Below, piece by piece: positions 7,869 to 16,112 of a stretch of DNA of 64,000 bases. How positions within the stretch are numbered: position 1 is the stretch's first letter; every line of letters starts with the position of its first letter. This stretch comes from Eupransor demetentiae (GTDB taxonomy: Bacteria > Bacillota > Bacilli > Lactobacillales > Lactobacillaceae), in NCBI RefSeq assembly GCF_963930865.1, contig NZ_CAWVOH010000003.1:45724-109723 (forward strand). Direction: 5' to 3'. The notes under the pieces are model-generated. The model did no database searches and was not told the origin of the DNA. It saw only the letters and a program-made list of their open reading frames with translations. Made by a program: the position numbers and the translations under genes.

Positions 7869-9042
7869 TGGTGAATTAATCCGTACGGCACTACAATCTT
7901 TGCGTTCCAACCGGAAGCGTTCCTTCCTAACTATGATTGGTATTATCATTGGGATTGCCTCTGTGATTGCCATCTTGGCGCTTGGAAAGGGTGTTAAGGT
8001 TAAAATTTTGTCCTCCTTGCAAGCCAACCAAGCCGGTGAACAGACCGCGCTTTTGACTTACAAGCCGGATGACAATACGGATATGGAACCCGGTTTGAAC
8101 CAGGACGATGTCGAAATGGTTCGCAACGCCGGCTTTAAGGATGTCCGCAACGTTTATATCAAGCAGGAAACGGAAGATACCAACATCCCCGTCAACGTGC
8201 TGGGTTATGATCACCCCTTGCGAACCACGATGCAGTCATCTGCGCCAGATGTTGATGTCGTGGCGGGTCACAAGTGGACCAGCTCCGATAACCAACAGGG
8301 CAACCAAGTGGCCATGATTTCTGAAAGTCAGGCCAAGCGTTTCTTCAATAGCACCAGCGACGCCGTTAAGGGTGCGGTAACAATTAACAACGCCTCTTAT
8401 ACGATTGTTGGGGTTTATAAGTCCAATCCGGATAACATCGACGTGCCAGAATTGTACGTGCCCAAGAAGACCTACTTCCGGGGCCAATCTTCTGAAACGG
8501 GAAACACCCTAGCAGTCGTTGTTGCCAAGGGCGGTAACGTTTCCAAGGTCGGAAAAGAAGTGCAGTCCCTCTTGCATCAAAAGGGTACTCACTATGATGA
8601 AGGATACTACTCCTTTACCGACATGGCTCAAATGCTCGAAGGAATTTCCGCCGTTATTGATTCCTTGACCTACTTCATTGTTTTGATTGGTTCAATTTCC
8701 CTTGTGATTGCCGGCATTGGCGTGATGAACATGATGTACATCTCGGTTTCCGAGCGTACGCAGGAAATTGGAATCCGTTTGGCAGTGGGGGCTACGTCGA
8801 GGCAAATTATGTGGCAGTTCTTGCTGGAAGCCGTGGCTTTGACGCTGACGGGTGGCCTAATTGGCTTTGTTCTGGGAGCGGTGCTAGCCATTGTAATTTC
8901 CCAGTTCTTGCCCTTTAACGCCATCGTTACTTTCGGCCACTTCTTGCTGGCCTTTGGCGTTTCAACGGCCGTCGGTATCATCTTCGGCCTCTTGCCAGCG
9001 CGACAGGCCGCTAATAAGAACTTGATTGATATCCTGCGCTGA
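7861..9042 (+). CDS. MacB-like ABC transporter permease (FtsX/MacB_PCD family)
   Basis: A 393-aa permease with the MacB layout: one membrane segment near residues 20-42 (RKRSFLTMIGIIIGIASVIAILALG), a large extracellular core domain (to about 270), then three C-terminal segments. GVMNMMYISVSERTQEIGIRLAVGATSRQIMWQFLLEA, the coupling region after segment 2, is highly characteristic of the family. The ATG overlaps the ATPase gene by 8 bases and is preceded by GGAGG, giving coupled translation. With the two genes upstream it forms a tripartite exporter. Substrate not determined; members export bacteriocins, macrolides or lipoproteins, or act as mechanotransmitters. Confidence 0.92.
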   Translation: MRNGELIRTALQSLRSNRKRSFLTMIGIIIGIASVIAILALGKGVKVKILSSLQANQAGEQTALLTYKPDDNTDMEPGLNQDDVEMVRNAGFKDVRNVYIKQETEDTNIPVNVLGYDHPLRTTMQSSAPDVDVVAGHKWTSSDNQQGNQVAMISESQAKRFFNSTSDAVKGAVTINNASYTIVGVYKSNPDNIDVPELYVPKKTYFRGQSSETGNTLAVVVAKGGNVSKVGKEVQSLLHQKGTHYDEGYYSFTDMAQMLEGISAVIDSLTYFIVLIGSISLVIAGIGVMNMMYISVSERTQEIGIRLAVGATSRQIMWQFLLEAVALTLTGGLIGFVLGAVLAIVISQFLPFNAIVTFGHFLLAFGVSTAVGIIFGLLPARQAANKNLIDILR

Positions 9043-9082
9043 TTTGTTACACTGAAAGTAACGAGTCATTCAAGGAGTCACG

Positions 9083-9568
9083 ATGTTTAAAGCTTACGGA
9101 AATTTTTGGAAACAGTATTTTGATTTCAAAGGCCGCACCAGCCGCAAAGGCTATTGGTGGGTTGTCTTGGCCAACGCTTTAATCAGTCTCTTCTTTTATG
9201 TCTGCCTCTTGATGGCAATGGGCCAGATGTTGGCTTCTAACGTCGATGCAACGCCGGGTGGCAAGTTTCCGGGGATGATTATTTGCATGTTGTCGATTTT
9301 AGGCTTGATTGGTCTATATCACCTTGCCATCATCATTCCTAGCTTGGCCATTTCGGTCCGCCGTTATCGCGATGCCGGCCTCAACCCTTGGTGGGTCTGG
9401 CTTTTGCCGCTGTCTGGCTTAGCCATTGTCGCCGCAGCGATGACACAAACTTTCAGTACGCAGTTGGGTTCACTCTTGCTGGCTTTCTATATCGTCAGCG
9501 TCGTGATGTCCCTTGCCAACTTAGTCATCTGCGCTCTACCCAGTGACTACATCGTCAAAAATAAGTAA
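9083..9568 (+). CDS. DUF805 family membrane protein (copy 2)
   Basis: A 161-aa protein with the same opening as copy 1 (FWKQYFDFKGRTSRKGYWW) and the same middle motif (SVRRYRDAGLNPWW), plus four hydrophobic segments. AAGGAG precedes the ATG, 41 bases after the permease stop, so it may be cotranscribed with the exporter; a terminator follows its stop. Sharing of the N-terminal motif with copy 1 on the other side of the operon suggests local duplication followed by divergence. Function of the family is unknown. Confidence 0.86.
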   Translation: MFKAYGNFWKQYFDFKGRTSRKGYWWVVLANALISLFFYVCLLMAMGQMLASNVDATPGGKFPGMIICMLSILGLIGLYHLAIIIPSLAISVRRYRDAGLNPWWVWLLPLSGLAIVAAAMTQTFSTQLGSLLLAFYIVSVVMSLANLVICALPSDYIVKNK

Positions 9569-9576
9569 TTTAAATG

Positions 9577-9600
9577 AAACGTCCGCTTGGACGTTTTTTT
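9577..9600 (+). terminator. Rho-independent terminator
   Basis: AAACGTCC / GGACGTTT with GCTT loop and a T-run. It overlaps an ATG at 9574, which is why the next gene is started further downstream. Confidence 0.88.
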
Positions 9601-9651
9601 AATGCTCTTAAAAATTTGCTATACTTTGATAGTATGCAAAAGGAGAAAAGA

Positions 9652-10362
9652 ATGTTATTAAAAGTGAAGCAGGTGGGGATTTTTGTTGGAATGCTCATCT
9701 TGTATCTAATTGCCAGTGGCCTGATTGAAAATTCGGTTATCTTTCATGGCTGGTTGCGCTATGTCCTACTGGCAGTGGGGATTGTTGGTTCGATTGGCGT
9801 AGCTTATTTCTTGGCAAAGCTTATTAAGCGAGCTGAACCAGAATTTAGCATCTTACCCATTAATTTTAAAAATTGGCGTCGCTTTGTTTGGCTTTTGCTC
9901 ATCTGGATTGGAAGTTTGTTTGTCATGGGGACGTGGAAATCCGTCGGTGATAAACTTATCGGCGTTTCGATTGAAAGTACGAGCACTAACCAAGAGTTAA
10001 TTAGCAAGACATTCTCTTATTCTGGATTCTATTCGGTAATAGCAATGGCTATTACCCTTGTTTTAGTTGCCCCAATCATTGAAGAGCTACTTTTTCGTGG
10101 TTTATTCCTCGCTTATTTTGATTCTAAGAAGCACTGGTGGATCGGCGTTGTAACATCCGGGTTGCTATTTGGATTGGCCCACATTGTTTCCTCCGGAGTG
10201 CGTCTAGCAAGCCTTGTTGACTGGATTATGTATGCTATTTTGGGTGGAGCATTGGCGTTTGTTTATAAAAGGACACGTCATATTAGCAATGATATTTTGA
10301 TACATATGATGCAGAACTCAATTGCGACACTCAGCTTGTTAATAACATTTTTACAACACTAA
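9652..10362 (+). CDS. CPBP family membrane protein 1 (putative intramembrane glutamic endopeptidase)
   Basis: A 236-aa protein with about six membrane segments and the CPBP/Abi signature: EELLFRGLFLAYF (EExxxR motif 1), FGLAHIV (motif 2 His) and a late HMMQNS (His/Asn motif). Family members act in CAAX-type proteolysis, bacteriocin immunity or regulated membrane cleavage. The start ATG has AAAGGAG; the in-frame ATG at 9574 falls inside the preceding terminator and is rejected. First of four consecutive paralogues. It is the most diverged of the four in the region after motif 1 (DSKKHWWIG instead of DRFKAFWIG). Confidence 0.88.
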   Translation: MLLKVKQVGIFVGMLILYLIASGLIENSVIFHGWLRYVLLAVGIVGSIGVAYFLAKLIKRAEPEFSILPINFKNWRRFVWLLLIWIGSLFVMGTWKSVGDKLIGVSIESTSTNQELISKTFSYSGFYSVIAMAITLVLVAPIIEELLFRGLFLAYFDSKKHWWIGVVTSGLLFGLAHIVSSGVRLASLVDWIMYAILGGALAFVYKRTRHISNDILIHMMQNSIATLSLLITFLQH

Positions 10363-10371
10363 GGAGCTAAC

Positions 10372-11106
10372 ATGAATCAGTCATATAACGCCTTTCAAAA
10401 ATTTGGGCTCTTCCTAACTCGGGCACTTGTCTTCTTCGGGTTTGTCCTTTGGTACATGTTAGCTTCGAGCTTTTTGCAATTGGCGATGATGGGCTACGGT
10501 GGAACCCTACGTTCCTCACTTGCCTTTGTTATGTCGCTTTTGCTATTTTGGGCCCTCCTGCGTCAGATTGTTAAATCAATCCGTAAGGTGAAAAAAGATT
10601 TCGAATTTAAGTGGCCAAATTTTGCGAATCGGAAAAAGGCATTGTGGATTGGCCTTTTACTGATTTTGATGCTTGTCTTGCAAATGGTATGGGGAGTCGT
10701 TAAGACCCACATTGGTGGCACTGAAACAACGGCTAACGAAGTGACTTTGAATAAATTAACCAGTGCAAACGGTATTTATTCTCAAGCCTTGATGTTTTTG
10801 CTGGCCGTAGTTATTGGACCTGTCGTTGAAGAATTGATCTTCCGTGGCTTGTTCTTAGCCTATTTTGACCGTTTTAAAGCTTTCTGGGTTGGACCAATTC
10901 TTTCCGGTTGCTTCTTCGGTCTCATGCACATCATCAATGAAAAATCTCTTTATCATGCTTTGATCGATATTCCTAGCTATATCATGATGGGAATTATCTT
11001 GGCCTACGTCTATAAGAAATCAAACAAGATTTCAAACAGTATTACTTTGCATGCTGGGAACAATCTGGTAGCTCAGATTCTCAGTTGGATTGCACATATC
11101 GGATAA
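10372..11106 (+). CDS. CPBP family membrane protein 2
   Basis: A 244-aa paralogue of the previous gene: EELIFRGLFLAYFDRFKAFWVGPILS, FFGLMHI and a final HAGNN carry the EExxxR, His and His/Asn motifs. Six to seven hydrophobic segments. It starts 9 bases after the previous stop with AAGGAG, so it is cotranscribed. All three catalytic motifs are intact, so it may be an active protease. Substrate unknown. Confidence 0.88.
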   Translation: MNQSYNAFQKFGLFLTRALVFFGFVLWYMLASSFLQLAMMGYGGTLRSSLAFVMSLLLFWALLRQIVKSIRKVKKDFEFKWPNFANRKKALWIGLLLILMLVLQMVWGVVKTHIGGTETTANEVTLNKLTSANGIYSQALMFLLAVVIGPVVEELIFRGLFLAYFDRFKAFWVGPILSGCFFGLMHIINEKSLYHALIDIPSYIMMGIILAYVYKKSNKISNSITLHAGNNLVAQILSWIAHIG

Positions 11107-11123
11107 TCCTTAAAGGAAAAATC

Positions 11124-11849
11124 ATGAACAATACTACTAAAAACGAAGGTAATCTCTTCGTTCAAATCTTAATTTTTATCGCTTACTTGCTTTGGTATTT
11201 GGTTATCTTTGCCGTTTTTCAAGCCTCGGTTTTGTCTGGGTTGGAAGTCGGTAAGGCCGTTACTGCCTTAGTGATCAGCGCGGCGCTTACCTGGTGGTTT
11301 TCCTATCAAATTACGAAAAGTATTCGTAAGGTTCAACCGGACTTTCAATTCAAGTTTAATAACTTGTTGAACGGGCGCAATTTGCTGATGTTGTTGGTGA
11401 TTTTGATTGCGATGAACGCCGTCAACATTGGAATAACTTTGGCGGAAAACCATATCTTGGGCTTGGCTTCGACTGGTACGACCAGTAACCAGGCATTCTT
11501 GGATTATTTGTCGAGCGCACAGGGGATGCAGTCTTTGGTCCTAAGTACGATTTTCTACGTATTACTTGCGCCGGTTGCCGAAGAATTGCTTTATCGTGGT
11601 CTCTTCTTGGCCTACTTTGACCGCTTCAATGCCTTCTGGATTGGGCCTGTGCTTTCGGCGCTAATCTTCACCTTTGGACACTGGACTAACAGCAGTTCCG
11701 TTTTGAAAATGTTTTTGGATGCAGGAACGTATTTGGTCATGGGGCTGGTTCTTGCCTTTCTTTACAAGAAGACGGGCAAGCTTTCCAATAGTGTTGCCGT
11801 GCACGGCGTGAACAATCTCCTGTCGCAAGTCTTTAGTCACATGCTTTAA
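11124..11849 (+). CDS. CPBP family membrane protein 3
   Basis: A 241-aa paralogue with EELLYRGLFLAYFDRFNAFWIGPVLS, FGHW and HGVNN motifs. The start is the ATG at 11124 behind AAAGGAA; an in-frame TTG upstream lies inside the previous gene and is rejected. It follows gene 2 after 17 bases and shares the pre-motif segment SIRKVQPDFQFKFNN with genes 2 and 4 (KKDFEFKWPN, NPDLQFKFIN), showing common descent. The motif 2 histidine is kept (FGHW). Confidence 0.87.
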   Translation: MNNTTKNEGNLFVQILIFIAYLLWYLVIFAVFQASVLSGLEVGKAVTALVISAALTWWFSYQITKSIRKVQPDFQFKFNNLLNGRNLLMLLVILIAMNAVNIGITLAENHILGLASTGTTSNQAFLDYLSSAQGMQSLVLSTIFYVLLAPVAEELLYRGLFLAYFDRFNAFWIGPVLSALIFTFGHWTNSSSVLKMFLDAGTYLVMGLVLAFLYKKTGKLSNSVAVHGVNNLLSQVFSHML

Positions 11850-11883
11850 TGCTTAGCCAAAAATCCACCTAGGGGAGAGAATG

Positions 11884-12630
11884 ATGGATAAATCGGATAA
11901 TCTACTGCACAGACCGGGCCTCTTGCTACAAAGAATCATTATTTTTTTGGTTTTCTTCATCATCGGACCCTTTGCCGCTTCACTAATCGACGAACCATTT
12001 TATAATCCGGAAATCGGCATGTCTGACCTAGTCGTTAGCGTTGCTTACGGGATTATTATCTATGTCGGCTTCATTGCCTTTATTCTGTACTTCATTCGGC
12101 AGGTGAATCCGGACCTCCAGTTCAAATTCATTAACTTCCGTAACTGGCGCAAAGCGATTTGGATTGTAGTCGTTTATCTTGCTAGTTCAATTCTAGGAAC
12201 GCTGTGGGACCTCCTCCGGCAGCTCTGTTGGCCTCAGTTCTACCATGAAACGAGTGCGAATCAGTCAATCTTGAATGAAATGACGAAAAGCAATGGTTGG
12301 ATTAGCTTTGTGGCCATGTTCGTGGGTGCTTGCTTTTTGGCGCCTGTAATTGAAGAGTTGATTTTCCGTGGTCTCTTCATGACCTACTTTGATTGCTTTA
12401 AAGCCTTTTGGATTGGGCCGATTCTTTCCGGGATTGCCTTTGGCATTTATCACATGGATTTAACTCATATGACGGTGCAGGACTGGCTGGATGTTCCTAC
12501 TTATGCCATTATGGGACTGGGCTTTGCCTATGTTTATAAGAGCAGTGGTCGGATCTCGAACAGTATCGCCGCGCACTCCTTTAATAATATTGTCGCTATG
12601 ATATTGGGCGCAATTTCCAGCTTCAAATAA
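11884..12630 (+). CDS. CPBP family membrane protein 4
   Basis: A 248-aa paralogue with EELIFRGLFMTYFDCFKAFWIGPILS, FGIYHM and HSFNN motifs. Two adjacent ATGs (11881 and 11884) follow GGGGAGAGA; the second has the better spacing. Last of the four-gene array, closed by a strong bidirectional terminator. As in the others, the catalytic Glu-Glu, Arg and His are present. No bacteriocin precursor with a double-glycine leader was found beside the array, so an immunity role is not supported by context. Confidence 0.86.
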   Translation: MDKSDNLLHRPGLLLQRIIIFLVFFIIGPFAASLIDEPFYNPEIGMSDLVVSVAYGIIIYVGFIAFILYFIRQVNPDLQFKFINFRNWRKAIWIVVVYLASSILGTLWDLLRQLCWPQFYHETSANQSILNEMTKSNGWISFVAMFVGACFLAPVIEELIFRGLFMTYFDCFKAFWIGPILSGIAFGIYHMDLTHMTVQDWLDVPTYAIMGLGFAYVYKSSGRISNSIAAHSFNNIVAMILGAISSFK

Positions 12631-12661
12631 TAATACGAAGCCAACGTAATTTACTCACACA

Positions 12662-12691
12662 AAAAGCGCTAGGAAATTTCCTAGCGCTTTT
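12662..12691. terminator. Bidirectional terminator
   Basis: AAAAGCGCTAGGAAA / TTTCCTAGCGCTTTT perfect palindrome between the convergent CPBP array and SDR gene; A-run and T-run allow use in both directions. Confidence 0.9.
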
Positions 12692-12704
12692 GATTTGCTA
12701 TTAA

Positions 12705-13544
12705 TTACTTAAAATCAGCATCCTTAGCCAAGTCTGAATACTTATCGATGTCGGACAAGATTGACTTCAAGTTAGCAGTGGCACCTTGAACAGCTGCAGC
12801 ACCCAATGGAAGGTGGAGTGGCAAGTGATCGAAGTTGTCGGTAACTTGTTCGTAGATGGCCTTAGCAGCCTTCTTAGGATCACCGGCTTCTTTACCTTGA
12901 CCCTTTTCAGTTGCTTCCATGCTTTCCTTAACCAACTTGTAGTCGTCAGGGTAAGCCGTGTTGGTCTTGTTAGATGAACGTCCTGACCAGTCGGTACGGA
13001 AGGCTGAAGGTTCAACCAACATGACTTTGATGCCGTCTTCAGCAACTTCGGCTGACAAAGTCTGGTACATACCTTCAACAGCGAACTTGGTTGCGCAGTA
13101 GAAGGAAAGTGATGGGACACCAGCCAAACCACAAACGGATGACAAGCCGATGATGACACCGCTCTTTTGCTTACGCATGATTGGCAAGACCGCTTGGGTC
13201 ATGTGGGCCAAACCAAAGACGTTAACGTCAAACATGTGCTTTACATCAACATCTTGTGCTTCTTCAAAGGTTGAGAAGTAACCCAAACCGGCGTTGTTAT
13301 CCAAGACGTCGATGGTACCGAACTTCTTAACTGCTTCGTTAACTGCGTTTTGAATATCGTCATCGTCAGTCGTGTCCAACTTCAACTTCAAAATCTGACC
13401 GTGATCGTATTGATCGAGGTAGTCCAATTTCTCAGTACGGCGGGCAGTCGCAACCAAGTTAACTTCTGGTGACTTGGCCAAAAGCGTTGCCAATTCCTTA
13501 CCAAAACCTGATGACGTACCTGTAACTAACCATGTCTTTGCCAT
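12705..13544 (-). CDS. Short-chain dehydrogenase/reductase (classical SDR)
   Basis: A 279-aa NAD(P)-dependent oxidoreductase: cofactor motif TGTSSGFG (residues 7-14), NNAG (near 90), catalytic Ser and YCATK (Tyr-x-x-x-Lys, near 152-156). ARR after the second strand suggests NADP preference. The product resembles the YusZ/YkvO-like group annotated only as oxidoreductases; substrate is not predictable. AGGAGG precedes the ATG. It is transcribed alone toward the bidirectional terminator, and its promoter region (13545-13733) is shared with the divergent nuclease/helicase gene; TTGGTT-18-TATTAC on the minus strand is a candidate promoter. Confidence 0.9.
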   Translation of the reverse strand: MAKTWLVTGTSSGFGKELATLLAKSPEVNLVATARRTEKLDYLDQYDHGQILKLKLDTTDDDDIQNAVNEAVKKFGTIDVLDNNAGLGYFSTFEEAQDVDVKHMFDVNVFGLAHMTQAVLPIMRKQKSGVIIGLSSVCGLAGVPSLSFYCATKFAVEGMYQTLSAEVAEDGIKVMLVEPSAFRTDWSGRSSNKTNTAYPDDYKLVKESMEATEKGQGKEAGDPKKAAKAIYEQVTDNFDHLPLHLPLGAAAVQGATANLKSILSDIDKYSDLAKDADFK

Positions 13545-13622
13545 GTGAATGAGTCCTCCTAAATGAGTAATTTATTTTTTACACCTCTATGGTAATACAA
13601 CATGTCTGTGAAGTAAACCAAT

Positions 13623-13681
13623 TTGACATAATCGGTCTTTATCTGGCATATTCTGCACAAAAAGGGTCAGCACGGTATAAT
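13623..13681 (+). promoter_or_regulatory. Candidate promoters of the nuclease/helicase gene
   Basis: TTGACA (13623-13628), 18-bp spacer, CATATT (13647-13652) is one candidate; TATAAT at 13676-13681 with a poor -35 is a second. Both read toward the gene at 13734. Confidence 0.5.
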
Positions 13682-13733
13682 AAATCGATATGTCTTTTTT
13701 GTAACAAATGCTGTGAGACGGGGAGAGAAGTAG

Positions 13734-15467
13734 ATGGAACTCGATAAGCCAATTATCAAGGAAACAAGCTACAACAACGATGGAGTAGACGATTTCAAAT
13801 TAAACGACAGTGAAAAGGAATTGATTTTACAATACCCAACAGTTTACATCGTTAACGATAAGAAAAAAGAAACCTTTGATGTATATGTTGGCGAAACTAA
13901 TAACATTAAGAATCGTACATATCAACATTTACAAGAGGACCGTGACGATTGGGAAAAGTTTAACGCTTCAAATACGGCTAAATTGATTGTGATGGGTCAT
14001 TCTCATTTCAATAAATCTTTGACTCTGGATATCGAAAATAAGATGCGCCTCTATATGACGGGCGTTGGTTCAGTCAAACGCTTGAATAACCGTCGTGGAA
14101 ATCCACAGGGGCACTACTATACAAGTAATGAAGTTGACCAGGTTTTCCGTTTGTTGTGGGAAAACTTGCATAATTTGAACGGTCGTCTTTTCCCAAGTCG
14201 TGCTGAAGTTGAACAGTCAGCTTTGTTTAAGTCCTCGCCATTTCATCAATTAACCGACGACCAGATTAAAAGTAAAGACTACTTAATGCTGAAAATCACC
14301 GAAGCAATGAATCGTGATAGGACAGATCAACTAATGATTGTTGAGGGTGCGGCAGGAACTGGAAAAACAGTTTTGTTGAGTTCGTTGTTTTTTGATTTGC
14401 TTGCAGATAATGCTGAAGATGATGTGGCTGTCTATCAGCATAAAAAAGTCGCACTTTTGGTTAACCATGATGAGCAAGTAAAGGTTTATAAGAGTATTGC
14501 GAATAAGCTTGGGGATGATAAAGCTGTCATCATGAAGCCAAATGAATTCATTAACAAGTACTTCGGTAGTAACGAGCAGTTTGATGCAGTAATTGTGGAC
14601 GAAGGTCATTTGCTGGCGACCCGAAATGGACAAGCATTCAGTAGGGACAAAGGAAAGACACATCTCGAAGTAATTCGAAAACTTGCTCGCGTAACTGTCT
14701 TGGTTTATGATCCGCATCAAATTTTAACGACAGAACAGTATTTCCCTAAAAAGGATTTTGTAAAGTTACGGAAAGATGTAGCTGAAAAAGGTAATCTCCT
14801 AACTCTTAAACACCAGATGCGGATTTCTGCTGGTCAGCAAACTATCAATTGGCTTGATGACTTTGTTTTTAAACATCATATTAATTCTATTCCAAGTGAC
14901 TCAAGTTATGATTTGCAAATTTTTGATGACCCTGAAAAGATGTATGATGCGATTAAATATCGTGCAAATCAGCCAGAAAGTGAACTATCTCGAGTATTAG
15001 CAACGTATGATTGGGAATGGAAGCCCGATGGACAAGAGTATGATGTTGCAACTGGAGACTTTAGGCAGCCTTGGAATTACTATTACACAAAGCGTAAAGA
15101 TCACGTTGCTTGGGCGGAAAATCCGGAATCCATTAATGAAGTCGGTTCGACTTTTACTATTCAGGGCTTTGATTTGAATTACGCTGGTGTAATTATTGGC
15201 GAGAGTGTTCAATACCGCGATGGGAAAGTGGTCTTTAATCCAAATAATTCATTCTCAGGCAAGGCTAAACAGAAACCTGGAAAAGGCGTCTTGGAAGACG
15301 AAGATGAACGACAATCAGTTCCATTTGAAAACCTGAACAATGAGCTGAATGTTTTGCTGTCTCGAGGCGTCAATGGCTTGTATATTTATGCGGTCGATGA
15401 GGCATTGCGGGAGAAGTTGTTGGAGGCTTTTGGTAAGAACGTGTATAACTCGGGTGAGAAGGGCTAA
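13734..15467 (+). CDS. GIY-YIG nuclease fused to a DUF2075 (SF1-type) DNA/RNA helicase
   Basis: A 577-aa protein of two parts. Residues 35-130 form a GIY-YIG nuclease: VYI (37-39), YVG (51-53), catalytic-type Arg61, His65 and metal-binding-type Glu101. Residues 200-570 form a DUF2075 helicase/Schlafen-like ATPase: Walker A GAAGTGKT (205-212), Walker B VDEGH (288-292), motif III VYDPHQ, HQMR, motif V STFTIQGFDLNYAGV and motif VI LLSRGVNGLYIY. All key residues look intact. ATG follows GGGGAGAGAAGT. The gene is more AT-rich than the flanking oxidoreductase genes and stands alone in an accessory island. A nucleic-acid-cleaving defence or repair role is inferred, not shown. Confidence 0.9.
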   Translation: MELDKPIIKETSYNNDGVDDFKLNDSEKELILQYPTVYIVNDKKKETFDVYVGETNNIKNRTYQHLQEDRDDWEKFNASNTAKLIVMGHSHFNKSLTLDIENKMRLYMTGVGSVKRLNNRRGNPQGHYYTSNEVDQVFRLLWENLHNLNGRLFPSRAEVEQSALFKSSPFHQLTDDQIKSKDYLMLKITEAMNRDRTDQLMIVEGAAGTGKTVLLSSLFFDLLADNAEDDVAVYQHKKVALLVNHDEQVKVYKSIANKLGDDKAVIMKPNEFINKYFGSNEQFDAVIVDEGHLLATRNGQAFSRDKGKTHLEVIRKLARVTVLVYDPHQILTTEQYFPKKDFVKLRKDVAEKGNLLTLKHQMRISAGQQTINWLDDFVFKHHINSIPSDSSYDLQIFDDPEKMYDAIKYRANQPESELSRVLATYDWEWKPDGQEYDVATGDFRQPWNYYYTKRKDHVAWAENPESINEVGSTFTIQGFDLNYAGVIIGESVQYRDGKVVFNPNNSFSGKAKQKPGKGVLEDEDERQSVPFENLNNELNVLLSRGVNGLYIYAVDEALREKLLEAFGKNVYNSGEKG

Positions 15468-15640
15468 ATATTCTAAAAAATATCTCTAATTACTTGGAAA
15501 AATTATTAATTATCTGAGAGATAACGCTGAAGATGGTCAGGATAGTATCAAGGGAATTGAATAGATTTTCAGAATTTGTCTTAAGCGAAGTAGATGAACT
15601 ATTTTTAAAATAGATTTTACTGTAAATGTTGGTAATTTAA

Positions 15641-15868
15641 ATGACTGAAAAAAAGAAACAAGGTCGTCCTGCAATATATGAATCTGCTACAACAGCACAA
15701 AATGAAGCTAATAAACGTTGGGCTCAGAAAAATAAAGAACGTAAGAAATATTTGAGTTATCGAACTTATTCTCGTTCCCTTATTAAAAAGCAAGCAACTC
15801 TGGAAGATTTTAACGAGCTGGAAGAATTGATTATAAATCGTAAAGCCGAAATGGAAGTTTCCGAATAG
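15641..15868 (+). CDS. Plasmid-type small basic protein
   Basis: A 75-aa, strongly basic protein: GRPAIYES at residues 8-15, then an Asn/Lys/Arg-rich helix-forming stretch (NEANKRWAQKNKERKKYLSYRTYSRSLIKKQA) and an acidic end (LEDFNELEELIINRKAEMEVSE). Proteins of this type are, to my knowledge, common beside replication or partition genes on LAB plasmids and may bind nucleic acid. The start codon has no clear ribosome site (GTAATTTAA upstream), so expression is uncertain. No rep gene is present, so this may be a relic of an integrated plasmid. Confidence 0.6.
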   Translation: MTEKKKQGRPAIYESATTAQNEANKRWAQKNKERKKYLSYRTYSRSLIKKQATLEDFNELEELIINRKAEMEVSE

Positions 15869-15886
15869 GGAAATATGACTGCCTTA

Positions 15887-15988
15887 CCACCTATACGTCC
15901 ATTTTTCTTCGGCTAATTTGCAGAAGAAGATTGATAAGGTGGCTGGGCTTCTCGGAAGAACAGTTGAGATTAGTTTTTGATTTATCAT
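15887..15988 (+). pseudogene. Possible C-terminal gene remnant
   Basis: An open frame with no start codon directly follows a stop and encodes about 33 residues ending ANLQKKIDKVAGLLGRTVEISF. The composition looks protein-like (amphipathic helix then a strand), but the parent gene is not recognised. It sits between the plasmid-type protein and the mini-gene, within the 389-base stretch 15869-16257 that otherwise holds only that mini-gene. It could be chance. Confidence 0.25.
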
Positions 15989-16011
15989 TTATCCACGGCA
16001 AGTGCTAAACT

Positions 16012-16035
16012 GTTCACTAACGAGGGAAGGTGAAC
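16012..16035 (+). repeat. Inverted repeat around the mini-gene ribosome site
   Basis: GTTCAC (16012-16017) and GTGAAC (16030-16035) enclose GAGGGAAGG, the ribosome site of the 21-codon frame. In RNA this hairpin would present or hide the site; in DNA it could be an operator. TAAACT at 16006-16011 is a possible -10, in which case the left arm would not be transcribed. Confidence 0.5.
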
Positions 16036-16038
16036 ACC

Positions 16039-16104
16039 ATGAATTTGAATTTAGGACAATTAATTGCGCTGTTGAAGTTTAAGGCAGCAACTTTAATCTT
16101 GTGA
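16039..16104 (+). CDS. 21-residue mini-gene (possible leader peptide or small toxin)
   Basis: An ATG frame of 21 codons encodes a hydrophobic peptide (begins MNLNLGQLIALL, ends TLIL, with two Lys in the middle). It has a strong ribosome site GGAAGGTG at correct spacing, an inverted repeat around that site, and its own terminator starting nine bases after the stop. This compact unit resembles type I toxin genes or leader peptides. I know no family with this sequence, and no antisense RNA promoter was confidently found on the opposite strand. Confidence 0.45.
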   Translation: MNLNLGQLIALLKFKAATLIL

Positions 16105-16112
16105 TTAAGAGA

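Noticed and set aside
9574..9651. ATG start giving a longer first CPBP protein
   Set aside because: It lies inside the terminator hairpin of the preceding gene; the ATG at 9652 has a proper ribosome site.
9652..12630. Bacteriocin locus with CPBP immunity genes
   Set aside because: No double-glycine leader peptide, no histidine kinase/regulator and no peptidase-type ABC transporter beside it.
15490..15535. ATCTCT/AGAGAT inverted repeat after the nuclease/helicase gene as a terminator
   Set aside because: The loop is long and no T-run follows, so it is not a convincing Rho-independent terminator.
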